Shown: in pieces, positions 7,531 to 16,442 of the stretch
How the letters are laid out: each line of letters starts with the position of its first letter
How positions within the stretch are numbered: the first letter of the stretch is position 1
Assembly (NCBI GenBank): GCA_007120165.1
Contig: SKOH01000058.1
Location: forward strand, 1 to 40,812
Direction: 5' to 3'
Source of the DNA: Clostridiales bacterium
GTDB lineage: Bacteria > Bacillota > Clostridia > Peptostreptococcales > T1SED10-28
Length of the DNA stretch: 40,812 nucleotides
The notes under the pieces: model-generated
Told to the model about the DNA's origin: nothing
Databases searched by the model: none
The model's input: only the letters and a program-made list of their open reading frames with translations
Program-made: the position numbers and the translations under genes

Positions 7531-9150
7531 TTAGGCTTGAGAATTCAACTTGATTTGATCCAATACAGAGTATGCTATATTTGAAGCATGGTCGCTGATA
7601 CGCTCAAGGTTACTGATAATATCTAAAAATACAACACCGGATCCGGTATTACAAAGATTGTTATTGAGTCGTTCAATATGATTGGAGCGGAGCTTTTTCT
7701 CCATTGCATCCACCTGGTTCTCAATTTCTAAAACTTCCAAGGCAAGTGCTTGATCCAGGTTAGCCATCGCAGTTAAAGACTTCTCATAAGCATCAATTGT
7801 CATTGTACTCATTTCGTCTAATTCATCATTTGCTTCTTCGGTAAAAAGTAAATTATTTTCCAGTTTATATAATGCCAATTCGGCGATGTTATCCGCGTGG
7901 TCTCCTACCCGTTCAATATCATTGATAGTATTAAAAAGTCCTGTTAAAATTTCTCGATTTTTCTTAGAGATATCGGTATTAGATAATTTTACCAGGTATG
8001 CGGATAATTCCCGTTCAATTTCGTTTACAACTTTTTCTATTCTAAACCCTTCCATGATCTCTTTTTCATTTTTATTGAAAAAGCCGGATAAAGCCGTGTG
8101 CAGAGTCTTTTTTGCTGTATTCCCCATGTGTAGAGTTTCGCGCATAGCGGAGTTTAATGCAATGGATGGGGTCTCCAGCAGTCGAATATCAACGTACTTG
8201 ATACCCTCCTGAATATCTTCCTCTCCCGGAACAATTTTTTTTGCGGTTTTAACAATTAATCCAGCAAAAGGCAACAGCATCAATGTGCTTACTATATTGA
8301 ATATCGTATGGGCATTAGCAATTTGTCGTGTGACATTATCCGGTGTTAAATATTCTACTACCCAGTAGAGTGGAGCTCGTAAAAAAATTAAAAATACCAG
8401 GGTACCTACCACGTTGAATACAAAGTGAGCAGCTGCAGCTCGCCGTGCGGTTCGATTCGCTCCAATTGAAGAAATAATTGCGGTAACAGTAGTTCCGATA
8501 TTTATTCCGAACAACACCGGAAGTGCCGCATTTAATGGTACCAAACCCTGAAGGGATAAAGCCAGAACGATACTGGTTGAAGCGGTACTACTTTGCAGTG
8601 CTACGGTAATGAAGAAACCGGCTAAGACACCCAATAGAGGATTGTCGGAAAAACTGATGATTAAATCTTGAAATGCCTGAAGCTCCCGAAGGGGCCGTAC
8701 GGCATCCCCCATAAAGCTCATTCCTACAAAAAGGATTCCGAAACCGATAAATGCTTCCGAGATTTGTTTAATTCTACGATTTTTTGTAACCAGCCAAATC
8801 AGTACTGCAATACCGATAATTATCGGTGCGTATTGATCAATGCGAAAGGAAATAACTTGGGCTGTAACGGTGGTACCAATATTGGCCCCCATGATAACCC
8901 CTACGGCTTGACTAAGATTCATCATCCCTGCATTTACAAACCCAACCACCATTACTGTGGTGGCACTACTACTTTGTACAATAGCTGTTACTACGGCCCC
9001 TACGACGACCCCTAAAAGACGGTTAGTGGTTAACAGACCGATAATATCTTTTAATTTGTCGCCGGCTGCCCGTTGTAAACTTGAACTCATAACATGCATA
9101 CCATAAAGAAAAAGACCAAGACCACCTAACACACCAAAAAATATTTCCAT
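7531..9150 (-). CDS. Na/Pi cotransporter family protein with C-terminal PhoU-like domain
   Basis: Two inverted copies of the Na/Pi-cotransporter repeat are present, each with its glutamine-serine motif (AIVQSSSATTVMVVG and ALQSSTASTSIVLAL), plus GANIGTTVTA and GINIGTTVTA. Together they form the membrane part (residues ~1-320). The remaining ~200 residues are helical and PhoU-like, with NDIERVGDHADNIAEL and NLERISDHASNIA repeats. It probably imports phosphate with sodium; the exact solute is inferred from family. I start at ATG 9150 (MEIFFGVLGG), which has GGGAGGC upstream; the track's extra 15 residues run through the ribosome site. An extended -10 promoter lies upstream. Confidence 0.9.
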   Translation of the reverse strand: MEIFFGVLGGLGLFLYGMHVMSSSLQRAAGDKLKDIIGLLTTNRLLGVVVGAVVTAIVQSSSATTVMVVGFVNAGMMNLSQAVGVIMGANIGTTVTAQVISFRIDQYAPIIIGIAVLIWLVTKNRRIKQISEAFIGFGILFVGMSFMGDAVRPLRELQAFQDLIISFSDNPLLGVLAGFFITVALQSSTASTSIVLALSLQGLVPLNAALPVLFGINIGTTVTAIISSIGANRTARRAAAAHFVFNVVGTLVFLIFLRAPLYWVVEYLTPDNVTRQIANAHTIFNIVSTLMLLPFAGLIVKTAKKIVPGEEDIQEGIKYVDIRLLETPSIALNSAMRETLHMGNTAKKTLHTALSGFFNKNEKEIMEGFRIEKVVNEIERELSAYLVKLSNTDISKKNREILTGLFNTINDIERVGDHADNIAELALYKLENNLLFTEEANDELDEMSTMTIDAYEKSLTAMANLDQALALEVLEIENQVDAMEKKLRSNHIERLNNNLCNTGSGVVFLDIISNLERISDHASNIAYSVLDQIKLNSQA

Positions 9151-9200
9151 TATGCTGCCTCCCAGTTTATAACAAAATAAATGATTGTCATGCAAATGTC

Positions 9201-9209
9201 ATTATATCA
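9201..9209 (-). promoter_or_regulatory. Extended -10 promoter of the Na/Pi cotransporter gene
   Basis: Minus strand TGATATAAT matches TGnTATAAT about 50 bases before the start codon. No good -35 is present, as allowed for extended -10 promoters. Confidence 0.45.
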
Positions 9210-9268
9210 AAGCACCAAAATAAATACTATCAAGTTCAATAAATTTCTTTGATTTTTTGATGAATTCT

Positions 9269-9613
9269 TCAGATTTCAATATCTTGAATAAAGACGTTTA
9301 CCTGTTCCACTGGGATATCCGTCATGGACTGCACCATTTCTTTGATCCGTTTTTGAACTTTTTCAATAACCTCGGGAATTTTGATCCCCAGCTGAATTAC
9401 AAGGGCGATATTCACCACGATCTCTTCATCCCCTTTTTGGATCTTTACACCCTTTTTGCTGGAAGTTTTTTTACTGAACACTTCAGCAAAGGAATCAGAT
9501 CTTCCACTGGAAAAGGAAACAATCCCCTCCACGTCTTTCACCGCCTCCCGTATGACGGTCATAATTACTTCATTAGAAATTTCTATTTTTCCTTCTTTAC
9601 TGATAATTTCCAT
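9269..9613 (-). CDS. Asp23/Gls24 family envelope stress response protein
   Basis: This 114-aa protein matches the Asp23 (DUF322) pattern: GKIEISNEVIMTVIREAVKDVEGIV at the start, the middle beta-hairpin with IVVNIALVIQLGIKIPEV, and the end VQKRIKEMVQSMTDIPVEQVNVFIQDI. Family members are abundant cell-surface-associated or cytoplasmic proteins tied to alkaline or envelope stress and, in many Firmicutes, to fatty-acid or cell-wall genes. The biochemical role is unclear. It overlaps the upstream mobA-like gene by 17 bases and its AAGGAGG site lies within that gene, so the two are probably translated together. Confidence 0.88.
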   Translation of the reverse strand: MEIISKEGKIEISNEVIMTVIREAVKDVEGIVSFSSGRSDSFAEVFSKKTSSKKGVKIQKGDEEIVVNIALVIQLGIKIPEVIEKVQKRIKEMVQSMTDIPVEQVNVFIQDIEI

Positions 9614-10247
9614 CGGTCATCCTCCTTATAGATTCATTAATCATTTTAGCTCTTTCGTAATCTTCCCGGTTATTAATATTATAAAAACTGATTTCTTTAG
9701 GGTCAAAACGATGTATGACTTCTTCCCCTACGGTTAGAAGTCTCACATCGGGGTAAAGACTGATGATTTTATACTGCTGTCGGTTGATCATTTTTTTCAT
9801 GGGAACTAAACAATTCTTATGATAAATCCCATGTAAGGGTTGGTAATAATCCCCAATTTTTGGGACCACCACATCATACTCCTTGGACATAGCAATAAAA
9901 TATTTGATCAGTCCTTTATTGATAAAGGGCATGTCACAGGGTAAAAAAAAGCCATAGTCCGTAGGTATTTGGGACAATCCGGAATAAAGACCAACTAAGG
10001 AGTTTTTGCTGGTGGTTTTCACAAGATCCTGAACAAAGCAGATATTTTCTAAAAAGCTATAGCTCTCTGGGTAATTCGTTACAATGTATATGGTCCCCTC
10101 AAATATCAATTGAAGTTTTTGAACCATGATTTCTATTATTTTAAGGTCATTAATTTCTAGTAAAGCTTTATTTTCTCCCATTCTTTGATTTGCGCCCCCG
10201 GCTAGAATTACCGGTGTGATATCAGTCTTTCCAATGGTATCAACCAT
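9597..10247 (-). CDS. mobA: MobA-like molybdenum cofactor guanylyltransferase / NTP transferase
   Basis: The N-terminal nucleotidyltransferase signature LAGGANQRMGENKALLEI (residues 15-32) and the metal-binding FLPCDMPFI are typical of MobA, which attaches GMP to molybdopterin to form the dinucleotide cofactor of formate dehydrogenases and relatives. The later QPLHGIYHKNC block also fits MobA. The ATG directly follows the stop codon of the CopZ-like gene (TAAATG) with only a weak ribosome site, so translational coupling is likely. No other molybdenum-cofactor gene lies in the window, so a different NDP-sugar or nucleotide substrate remains possible. Confidence 0.8.
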   Translation of the reverse strand: MVDTIGKTDITPVILAGGANQRMGENKALLEINDLKIIEIMVQKLQLIFEGTIYIVTNYPESYSFLENICFVQDLVKTTSKNSLVGLYSGLSQIPTDYGFFLPCDMPFINKGLIKYFIAMSKEYDVVVPKIGDYYQPLHGIYHKNCLVPMKKMINRQQYKIISLYPDVRLLTVGEEVIHRFDPKEISFYNINNREDYERAKMINESIRRMTDGNYQ

Positions 10248-10526
10248 TTATAAATTTTCGCTTTCGATATTTTTTTCTTCTTGAAGAATTTGATATTTAT
10301 TAATATCCTGGGTAAGCAGTATCTCTTCCGGATCCATAGAATAAAAAACCACTTCGCAGTCTTCATTATCGCATAAATGGTAGTGGGTTCCGTGCACATA
10401 GGGTCTGACCGAATCTTTAACCATATCGAAAACTTCCTCTGCTATGACTTTATGAGTGGCACTTCCACACAATGGGCAAGGGGTTTCCTGTTTATTACAC
10501 CCTTTTTTACATGTACTACAGGACAT
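10248..10526 (-). CDS. CopZ N-terminal-like Zn/[2Fe-2S]-binding protein
   Basis: A 92-aa cysteine-rich protein: CSTCKKGC at the start, CPLCG at 17-21, then HYHLCDNEDCEVVFY at 48-62. The CPxCG...YxLCxNxxCxVVFY layout matches the N-terminal domain of archaeal CopZ, which holds one zinc and one [2Fe-2S] cluster and can act as a redox-active copper chaperone. Here the HMA copper domain of CopZ is missing, leaving a stand-alone domain preceded by an extra CxxCxxxC. It starts behind ATAGGAGGC. It is the first gene of a three-gene unit with mobA and asp23. A link to metal cofactor handling is inferred. Confidence 0.75.
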   Translation of the reverse strand: MSCSTCKKGCNKQETPCPLCGSATHKVIAEEVFDMVKDSVRPYVHGTHYHLCDNEDCEVVFYSMDPEEILLTQDINKYQILQEEKNIESENL

Positions 10527-10595
10527 ATGAACGCCTCCTATTATATCCTTCCTATCCTTTATACTTATACTTATTTACGGGTTGCATCTATAAAC

Positions 10596-10604
10596 ATTTT
10601 AACA
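10596..10604 (-). promoter_or_regulatory. Possible extended -10 promoter of the copZ-like/mobA/asp23 unit
   Basis: Minus strand TGTTAAAAT resembles TGnTATAAT, about 70 bases before the first start codon. The match is modest and no clear -35 is seen. Confidence 0.3.
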
Positions 10605-10652
10605 CACAGAGGGTTGATATGCTACAATAAACCCGGCATTCAATAAATCTCA

Positions 10653-10681
10653 TTGCATTTTACTTCTGTAGGATTTATAAT
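10653..10681 (+). promoter_or_regulatory. Promoter of the TPR membrane protein gene
   Basis: TTGCAT (10653-10658), 17-bp spacer, TATAAT (10676-10681), with a leader of about 70 nt before the CCGGGAGG ribosome site. Confidence 0.65.
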
Positions 10682-10759
10682 GGGGCTTATAGACTAAGGG
10701 TACGAATAATTGATAGATTTTAAGCTATAAAAGATTAAAATTTTAACCGGGAGGTTACT

Positions 10760-11488
10760 ATGAAAAAACAATTTGATAATCCGTATTTACAAGTAAGTGA
10801 ACCGAAATCATCGTTGGATTTCTTAAGTACGATTGAACAGAAAAAAAGCTCTTTTTATCCTCTTCAATCCTTACTAGGCGTTGTCGGTGTAATGTTGATC
10901 TTTTTAAGCTTTCAAATGCCGGTGTATTTTTTCATCGGAGCGGTTTTTCTATTTCTCAGGGTCTTTTGGCGAAAGAAAAGTGATCCGTTATTATCCGCTC
11001 TGCAACAAAGCAAACTGTATTATCGAAAAAAACGCTTTAATAAATGTCTCGCTTCCTTAGACCGGTTAATTGAAGAGTATCCAACGAATTATGGCCTTAA
11101 GCTGATTAAAGGAGAATGTTATTTACACATGAATCGGTTGGGAGAAGCCTATGAAATCTATAAATATGGGTTTGAAAATTCCAAGGAATCCTTTTTAGAT
11201 GAATCCTCTCAAAAGCACATGGTGTATTTGCTTTTTTTAATAGTTCATTTTCGGGATTTTGAATTTGGGAAACAGGTAGCAGCGTTTTACCGGGTCAATG
11301 AAAAGGCGGAGTTTTTCATCATTTTATGGAGTCATTATTACTTAGGAATTATATATTATTATAATGAAATGCCCGATAAATCCATTAAACATCTTAAGAA
11401 AGTTTTCAATCTTAATAGTGATTTTAAAAGTATCCCCAAGGTTCTTAAAAAAGTTAAGCAAAGGGAAAGTATCGAATCCCTCATATAA
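10760..11488 (+). CDS. TPR-containing membrane protein, unknown function
   Basis: The first ~33 residues are polar, residues ~34-70 form two closely spaced membrane helices (LLGVVGVMLIFLSF and VYFFIGAVFLFLRVFW), and the remainder is a soluble, helical tetratricopeptide-like region (FNKCLASLDRLIEEYPTNYGLKLIKGECY; YLGIIYYYNEMPDKSIKHLKKVFNLN). Such proteins usually scaffold protein interactions at the membrane. It is a lone plus-strand gene with its own promoter, a GGGAGG ribosome site and a strong terminator, so it is a self-contained unit. No partner can be inferred. Confidence 0.75.
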   Translation: MKKQFDNPYLQVSEPKSSLDFLSTIEQKKSSFYPLQSLLGVVGVMLIFLSFQMPVYFFIGAVFLFLRVFWRKKSDPLLSALQQSKLYYRKKRFNKCLASLDRLIEEYPTNYGLKLIKGECYLHMNRLGEAYEIYKYGFENSKESFLDESSQKHMVYLLFLIVHFRDFEFGKQVAAFYRVNEKAEFFIILWSHYYLGIIYYYNEMPDKSIKHLKKVFNLNSDFKSIPKVLKKVKQRESIESLI

Positions 11489-11490
11489 GA

Positions 11491-11519
11491 AAACAGACCG
11501 GGTAATGCCCGGTCTGTTT
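11491..11519. terminator. Strong terminator between the TPR gene and leuS
   Basis: AAACAGACCGGG and CCCGGTCTGTTT form a perfect 12-bp stem around a 5-nt loop, followed by TTTTCTTT on the plus strand. The opposite strand has TTTTCTTA, so it may also stop leuS transcripts, for which no nearer terminator is seen. Confidence 0.9.
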
Positions 11520-11656
11520 TTCTTTGATGTTCCAGTTATATTTGCTTTAAAGTACATATTTGGCAATCTCTTTTATCTTCGTCGAAAACTTTTTACGGAA
11601 ATTGTAAACATCCAATGGGCTTCAACAATGTTTTCTTAGCAATTAAGGTCCAATAA

Positions 11657-14080
11657 TTAGCCCTTAACCACTATATTATAAATTCTACCGGGAACGTAAA
11701 TCTCTTTTACGATCTGCCGGTTTTCCAAATGCTCCTTTACCCCGTCGGCATCTTTAACAATTTTTTCTACGGTTTCTTTCGGCGCATCAGGCTCAATTTT
11801 AACCTTGCTTCGAACCTTGCCATTGACCTGAACTGCAATTTCAATGAACTTATCCACCGTCTTTCCTTCCTCCCAGGCCGGCCATTGTTGTTCTACAATT
11901 CCTTGATTGTGTCCCAACGTTTCCCATAATTCTTCAGTTATATGAGGGGCTACGGGATTGAGAAGTATCAGAAAGGCTTTAAATTCTCCCTTGGTAACGC
12001 TGCCAAAGTCGTAGAAATCATTGATTAAGGTCATCAGTGCGGCGATCCCTGTATTGTACTTTAAGTTTTCATAGTCATCGCTGACTTTTTTAATGGTTTG
12101 ATGCATCTTCACTTCCAGTTCTTTTGAGAAGGCCTCTTCTTCGCTCATCATATCCTGGACTTTCCATACCCGGTCCAGAAATCTTCGGCAACCCTTTACT
12201 CCGTTTTGGGACCAGGGAACACTTTTTTCAAAATCGCCAATAAACATCTCGTAAACCCGAAGGGTATCTGCTCCAAATTCTTCTACGATTTCATCAGGAT
12301 TTACTACATTCCCTTTGGATTTGGACATTTTCTCATTGTTTTCCCCAAGAATCATTCCATGGGAAGTCCGTTTCTGATACGGTTCTTTTGTGGGTACCAC
12401 ATTAATATCGTATAAAAATTTATGCCAGAATCTGGAATACAATAAATGAAGCGTGGTATGCTCCATACCCCCATTATACCAATCCACCGGCAGCCAATAA
12501 TCCAATCTTTCCTTAGAGGCCAGAGCTTCATCATTATCCGGATCCATATACCGTAGATAATACCAGGAAGAGCCGGCCCATTGAGGCATGGTATCGGTCT
12601 CCCGTCTTCCCTCTTTTCCGCAGGAAGGACAAGGGGTTTTAACCCAGTCCGTAATATTGGCCAGGGGTGATTCACCGTCATCGGTAGGTTCATAATTTTC
12701 CACTTTCGGCAGCTCTAATGGAAGCTCTTTTTCCGGAATTGGCACCCAGCCGCAATCCTCACAATGAACCAGTGGAATCGGCTCCCCCCAATACCGTTGT
12801 CGGGAGAATACCCAGTCCCGAAGCTTATAATTTACTTTTTTCTCTCCCAGGCCCCGGTCGTCCAACCAGTTACTGATCTTCTCAATTCCTTCCTGGGGCT
12901 TAAGACCGTTAATGAAATCCGAGTTTACAAGTATACCCTGGTCTACATCGGTAAAGGCCTTCTTTGTAACGTCTCCCCCCTGAACCACTTCTTTAATCGG
13001 AAGGTCAAACTTTTTGGCGAACTCCCAGTCTCTGGTATCATGACCCGGTACCGCCATAATGGCTCCGGTTCCGTAGCTCATTAATACATAGTCGCTGATC
13101 CATACCGTCATTTCCTCCTTAGATACAGGATTGATGGCTTTAACTCCCTGCAGCATTACTCCGGTTTTATCTTTTAAAAGTTCACTCCGCTCAAAATCCG
13201 ATTTTTTTGCGGCTTCATGTTGATACTGATGAACCTCATCAAAATTCTTTATTTGACTACGAAGCTTTTCCAGCACCGGATGTTCCGGTGAAATGACCAT
13301 ATAGGTAGCTCCAAACAAGGTATCCGGACGGGTGGTAAATACTTTAAGAGCTTCATTCGTCCCTTCAAGGACAAACTGAATTTCCATTCCCTCGGATTTA
13401 CCAATCCAGTTCTTTTGCTGAATTTTTACCCGCTCGATGTAATCCACTTCATCAAGATCGTTAATCAGTCTTTCCGCATATTCAGTTATTTTTAGCATCC
13501 ACTGATTTTTCACCTTTTGTACGACTTCACCGCCGCAGCGTTCACAAGCGCCTTGTACCACTTCTTCATTGGCCAGTCCCACCTTGCAGGAGGTGCACCA
13601 GTTGATCGGGATTTCCTGTTTATAGGCTAATCCTTTTTCAAAAAGCTTTAAAAAGATCCACTGGGTCCATTTGTAGTAACTGGGATCCGTGGTATTGATT
13701 TCTCTGGACCAGTCGAAGGAAAAACCTAAGGATTGCAGCTGAGCTTTGAATCGAGCCACATTATCCCTGGTTACCTTTTCCGGATGGATTTTATTTTTTA
13801 TGGCATAGTTTTCCGTCGGCAGGCCGAAGGCGTCCCAACCCATGGGAAATAAAACATTATACCCCTGCATTCTTCGTTTCCTGGCCACTACATCCAGAGC
13901 CGTATATGGTCTTGGATGACCTACGTGAAGTCCTTGTCCTGAAGGATAAGGGAATTCAATCAAGGCATAGAATTTCGGGCGATCATCGCTTTCATTAACA
14001 TGAAATACCTTTTTTTCTTCCCATCGTTTCTGCCATTTTTCTTCGATGGTTTCCGGATGATAATTGGGGTTTGTATTCAT
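11657..14080 (-). CDS. leuS: Leucyl-tRNA synthetase
   Basis: Class I synthetase charging tRNA-Leu. The HIGH box is in [13 protein letters not shown], the CP1 editing domain follows ([12 protein letters not shown] and [19 protein letters not shown]), then [13 protein letters not shown], zinc-type cysteines, and the KMSKS box in [14 protein letters not shown]. At 807 aa the length is normal. I place the start at the second ATG of the track ORF (14080), because the AGGAGG site is only one base from the first ATG and seven from the second. Expression is controlled by the T-box leader upstream. Confidence 0.97.
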   Translation of the reverse strand: MNTNPNYHPETIEEKWQKRWEEKKVFHVNESDDRPKFYALIEFPYPSGQGLHVGHPRPYTALDVVARKRRMQGYNVLFPMGWDAFGLPTENYAIKNKIHPEKVTRDNVARFKAQLQSLGFSFDWSREINTTDPSYYKWTQWIFLKLFEKGLAYKQEIPINWCTSCKVGLANEEVVQGACERCGGEVVQKVKNQWMLKITEYAERLINDLDEVDYIERVKIQQKNWIGKSEGMEIQFVLEGTNEALKVFTTRPDTLFGATYMVISPEHPVLEKLRSQIKNFDEVHQYQHEAAKKSDFERSELLKDKTGVMLQGVKAINPVSKEEMTVWISDYVLMSYGTGAIMAVPGHDTRDWEFAKKFDLPIKEVVQGGDVTKKAFTDVDQGILVNSDFINGLKPQEGIEKISNWLDDRGLGEKKVNYKLRDWVFSRQRYWGEPIPLVHCEDCGWVPIPEKELPLELPKVENYEPTDDGESPLANITDWVKTPCPSCGKEGRRETDTMPQWAGSSWYYLRYMDPDNDEALASKERLDYWLPVDWYNGGMEHTTLHLLYSRFWHKFLYDINVVPTKEPYQKRTSHGMILGENNEKMSKSKGNVVNPDEIVEEFGADTLRVYEMFIGDFEKSVPWSQNGVKGCRRFLDRVWKVQDMMSEEEAFSKELEVKMHQTIKKVSDDYENLKYNTGIAALMTLINDFYDFGSVTKGEFKAFLILLNPVAPHITEELWETLGHNQGIVEQQWPAWEEGKTVDKFIEIAVQVNGKVRSKVKIEPDAPKETVEKIVKDADGVKEHLENRQIVKEIYVPGRIYNIVVKG

Positions 14081-14121
14081 TTTCATTCCTCCTTTAAAAA
14101 CTTGGTTTGTATTTTTCTTTC

Positions 14122-14345
14122 ATCAAAAAAATCTTCCTCTCATTTAGAGACGAAGATTCGCGGTACCACACTAATTGATAAATGCTATACATTTATCCAC
14201 TCTTCGATTAACGGATCGTAACCGGTTTAGCTTACTGTTTTCAGCTAAACTGCTCCTTAGACGAGTTCGGTAACTTTGTCTGCCGCATCCCACCCTTTGC
14301 GGCTCTCTGTAAAACAAAGGCATTACCTACTACTTCCAATCATTG
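14122..14345 (-). promoter_or_regulatory. T-box leader (tRNA-Leu sensing) of leuS
   Basis: The minus strand carries the T-box core TGGTACCGCG (14159-14168), which pairs with the CCA end of uncharged tRNA. It is followed by a terminator: AATCTTCGTCTC/GAGAGGAAGATT and a run of seven T (14124-14157). Upstream, the Stem I region contains AGTA and GAACTC; the CTC (14263-14265) in the specifier-loop context is a leucine codon, matching the gene controlled. Low charging of tRNA-Leu should favour the antiterminator and leuS transcription. Confidence 0.93.
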
Positions 14346-14372
14346 CATTGAATATTCATTTATATACAACTG

Positions 14373-14401
14373 ATTATAACAAAGTTATCTGAATAAATCA
14401 A
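14373..14401 (-). promoter_or_regulatory. Promoter of the leuS T-box transcript
   Basis: Minus strand TTGATT (14396-14401), 17-bp spacer, TATAAT (14373-14378), starting transcription just before Stem I. Confidence 0.75.
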
Positions 14402-14440
14402 TTAAAACTCCATGAAAAACTTGAGGATGAAACGCAAAAG

Positions 14441-15367
14441 CTAACGGTTCCCATTACTATCTGCAGGTTTGATTCCAAAGTAGTTGGTTCCCCAGACACC
14501 TAATAAAATCAGCACTGCTCCTACCACATGAAACCAATAAAAGGGTTCGCCTAAAACCAAAATTCCTGCAATAATGGAGACCACCGTCACCAAATTGCCA
14601 AAAACAGCAGATTTGGTCGCTTCAATTTTGGAGAGCATATAATTCAGCATAAAAAAGGCTATAACGGAAGATAATATTCCTAAATAAGCTACTGCTAAAA
14701 AGGCGCCAGGATTTAAAAGCGGTACAAAATAAGCAGTTATTTCTCCTCTTATGATATGGTCCGTGACGGCGATTCCATTAAAGACCACAAGACCCACCAT
14801 CATCATGAAAAAAGTGATTTCTATAGCATTAAAATACAGCGAGGATTTTCTTGATAAAATATTAAAAGCTCCAGCGGAAAAAACCGCCCCTAAAAGCACC
14901 AGCATGCCAACAAAGTTTCCTTTCACTTCGCTTTCCCGCATAACAGTGATAAAAATCACTCCTGCTACAGAGAGCAGAATAAAAATCCACTGTTTGGTAC
15001 TGGGTCTTTCCTTTAGAAATATCACACCCAGTATGGCCGCCACCACGGGTATTAATGAAATCATCATCCCGCTTTCCGATGCCGAGGTCATATCCACTCC
15101 GGTTACCTCACAAATGAAATATAAAACCGGTTGAAACAAGGTCAAAAAAAACAATGGTTTCATTCTCCGACCGGAAAAATTAATTTTAATTATATTAAAT
15201 AGTCGGAGAACCCATAACAGGGTACTGGCAAATAGAAAACGAAGCCCCAATAAATGAAAGGGATCCAGTATTTCTAATGCCCCCTTGGTAAAAGTAAAGG
15301 AAAACCCAAAAATAACGGCCACGAGCACTCCTGCAAGAATCGGCAGCAGCTCTTCTTTTTTATCCAT
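14441..15367 (-). CDS. DMT-superfamily (EamA) transporter
   Basis: Two tandem EamA repeats of five hydrophobic helices each make up the 308 residues (first repeat starts PILAGVLVAVIFGFSFTFTKGAL; second starts FVGMLVLLGAVFSAGAFNILSRKSS). KERPSTKQWIFILLSVAGV and GEPFYWFHVVGAVLILLGV are typical ends of each repeat. The family exports amino acids, metabolites or drugs; the substrate cannot be assigned. The start has GAGGGAG upstream. It lies upstream of the leuS T-box promoter with no clear terminator between, so some read-through into the leader is possible. Confidence 0.88.
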   Translation of the reverse strand: MDKKEELLPILAGVLVAVIFGFSFTFTKGALEILDPFHLLGLRFLFASTLLWVLRLFNIIKINFSGRRMKPLFFLTLFQPVLYFICEVTGVDMTSASESGMMISLIPVVAAILGVIFLKERPSTKQWIFILLSVAGVIFITVMRESEVKGNFVGMLVLLGAVFSAGAFNILSRKSSLYFNAIEITFFMMMVGLVVFNGIAVTDHIIRGEITAYFVPLLNPGAFLAVAYLGILSSVIAFFMLNYMLSKIEATKSAVFGNLVTVVSIIAGILVLGEPFYWFHVVGAVLILLGVWGTNYFGIKPADSNGNR

Positions 15368-15444
15368 AAACTCCCTCTTCTCCTTAATATTATGTACGAA
15401 TACAGTTTAAAATCTACGTAAGCTCCTAGAGCCTTAAAGACAAT

Positions 15445-15472
15445 AAAAAAGCATTATGGGTTACCATAATGC
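15445..15472 (-). terminator. Terminator of ssrA
   Basis: Minus strand GCATTATGG, four-base loop, CCATAATGC, then six T. It lies 14 bases after the tmRNA CCA end. Confidence 0.85.
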
Positions 15473-15485
15473 ATGGTTTTTAGAT

Positions 15486-15845
15486 TGGTGGAGGCGGTGG
15501 GAATTGAACCCACGTCCGAAAGCCTTTCACCATCAGCTTCTCCGAGTGCAGTTACTATTTTGAATTTCACCTTTCAAAACGCCTAGTAACAGGCTTTAAG
15601 ATCGGCTAGTCCTAATTGTACAACGTAACGTCAGGACATCCGTTAAGTCGTTCCCCACATAGGTTGGCGTCTGTTCCTAAGCTGTGGGAACTTAGAAGAG
15701 ACGGGCTACCTAATAAATTAGGCAGCTAATGCGTAATTATTGTTATCTGCGTTTATCTTTAGTGCTCAGTTTTTTTACGTGTGAAAGAGCAAAACACGAC
15801 TCGCTACTGATGGATACAGACCCCCGTCGAAACCAGTACGCCCCC
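15486..15845 (-). ncRNA. ssrA: tmRNA (transfer-messenger RNA)
   Basis: A 360-nt tmRNA on the minus strand that rescues stalled ribosomes with SmpB. The 5' end GGGGGCG pairs with CGCCTCC before the encoded CCA (one G-U pair), forming the alanine-type acceptor stem; the T-arm GGACGTGGGTTCAATTCCCAC is intact. The mRNA-like part reads GCA GAT AAC AAT AAT TAC GCA TTA GCT GCC TAA (15718-15750), encoding the degradation tag ADNNNYALAA after the tRNA-borne alanine. Its first base is the last base of the smpB stop codon. It is co-transcribed with smpB and followed by a terminator. Confidence 0.97.
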
Positions 15846-16315
15846 TAAATTTCCTTTTGACGCTGTCGAAGGGCTTTTTGAATATTACGATCAGCATCTC
15901 TTTTGGCAATATCCCGTCGCTTATCATGGAGGGCTTTACCTTTGGCCACTCCTATGGTCAGTTTAACCCTTCCATTTTTTAAATGGACGTCTAAAGGGAT
16001 TAGGGTATATCCTTTTTGTTTAATATAACCGATAAGTTTACGAATTTCTTTTTTGTGAAGCAACAGTTTTCGTACCCGTAGAGGATCTTTATTGTAGATG
16101 TTTCCCTTTTCGTAGGGGCTGATATTTACCCCGTGAAGAAAAACCTCTTCACCATCCACTTGGGCATAACCTTCCTTAATGTTGATTTTTCCCATCCGAA
16201 TGGATTTCACCTCGGTACCTACCAGGACGATCCCGGCCTCCAAAGCTTCTTCAATAAAATATTCGTGTCTGGCTTTACGATTTGTTGCCAGTACTTTACC
16301 CTTACTTTCTGCCAT
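15845..16315 (-). CDS. smpB: SsrA-binding protein SmpB
   Basis: SmpB binds tmRNA and delivers it to stalled ribosomes. Recognised by [29 protein letters not shown] at the start, NISPYEKGN, and the C-terminal [22 protein letters not shown] followed by a basic tail that enters the mRNA channel. I start at ATG 16315 ([19 protein letters not shown]), since the ATG three codons earlier overlaps the AAAGGAT ribosome site. The stop TAG shares its G with the first base of tmRNA. A perfect-consensus promoter drives the pair. Confidence 0.97.
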   Translation of the reverse strand: MAESKGKVLATNRKARHEYFIEEALEAGIVLVGTEVKSIRMGKINIKEGYAQVDGEEVFLHGVNISPYEKGNIYNKDPLRVRKLLLHKKEIRKLIGYIKQKGYTLIPLDVHLKNGRVKLTIGVAKGKALHDKRRDIAKRDADRNIQKALRQRQKEI

Positions 16316-16369
16316 AACCTTCATCCTTTAACTGCGTCATCAGACAACATATGTTCAGTTGCTAGAGTA

Positions 16370-16398
16370 ATTATAACACGGGAAAGGACAACTGTCAA
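16370..16398 (-). promoter_or_regulatory. Consensus promoter of smpB-ssrA
   Basis: Minus strand TTGACA (16393-16398), exactly 17 bp, TATAAT (16370-16375). Both hexamers are perfect, in keeping with the high abundance of tmRNA. Confidence 0.9.
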
Positions 16399-16442
16399 TT
16401 AGTAAACGTTGCCCTCTCCCGCTCTCACTTGTTTTTACAGGA

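Noticed and set aside
8668-9015. Plus-strand ORF of 115 aa with many Asn/Tyr/His residues
   Set aside because: It is antisense to the Na/Pi cotransporter membrane repeats, has unnatural composition and no ribosome site.
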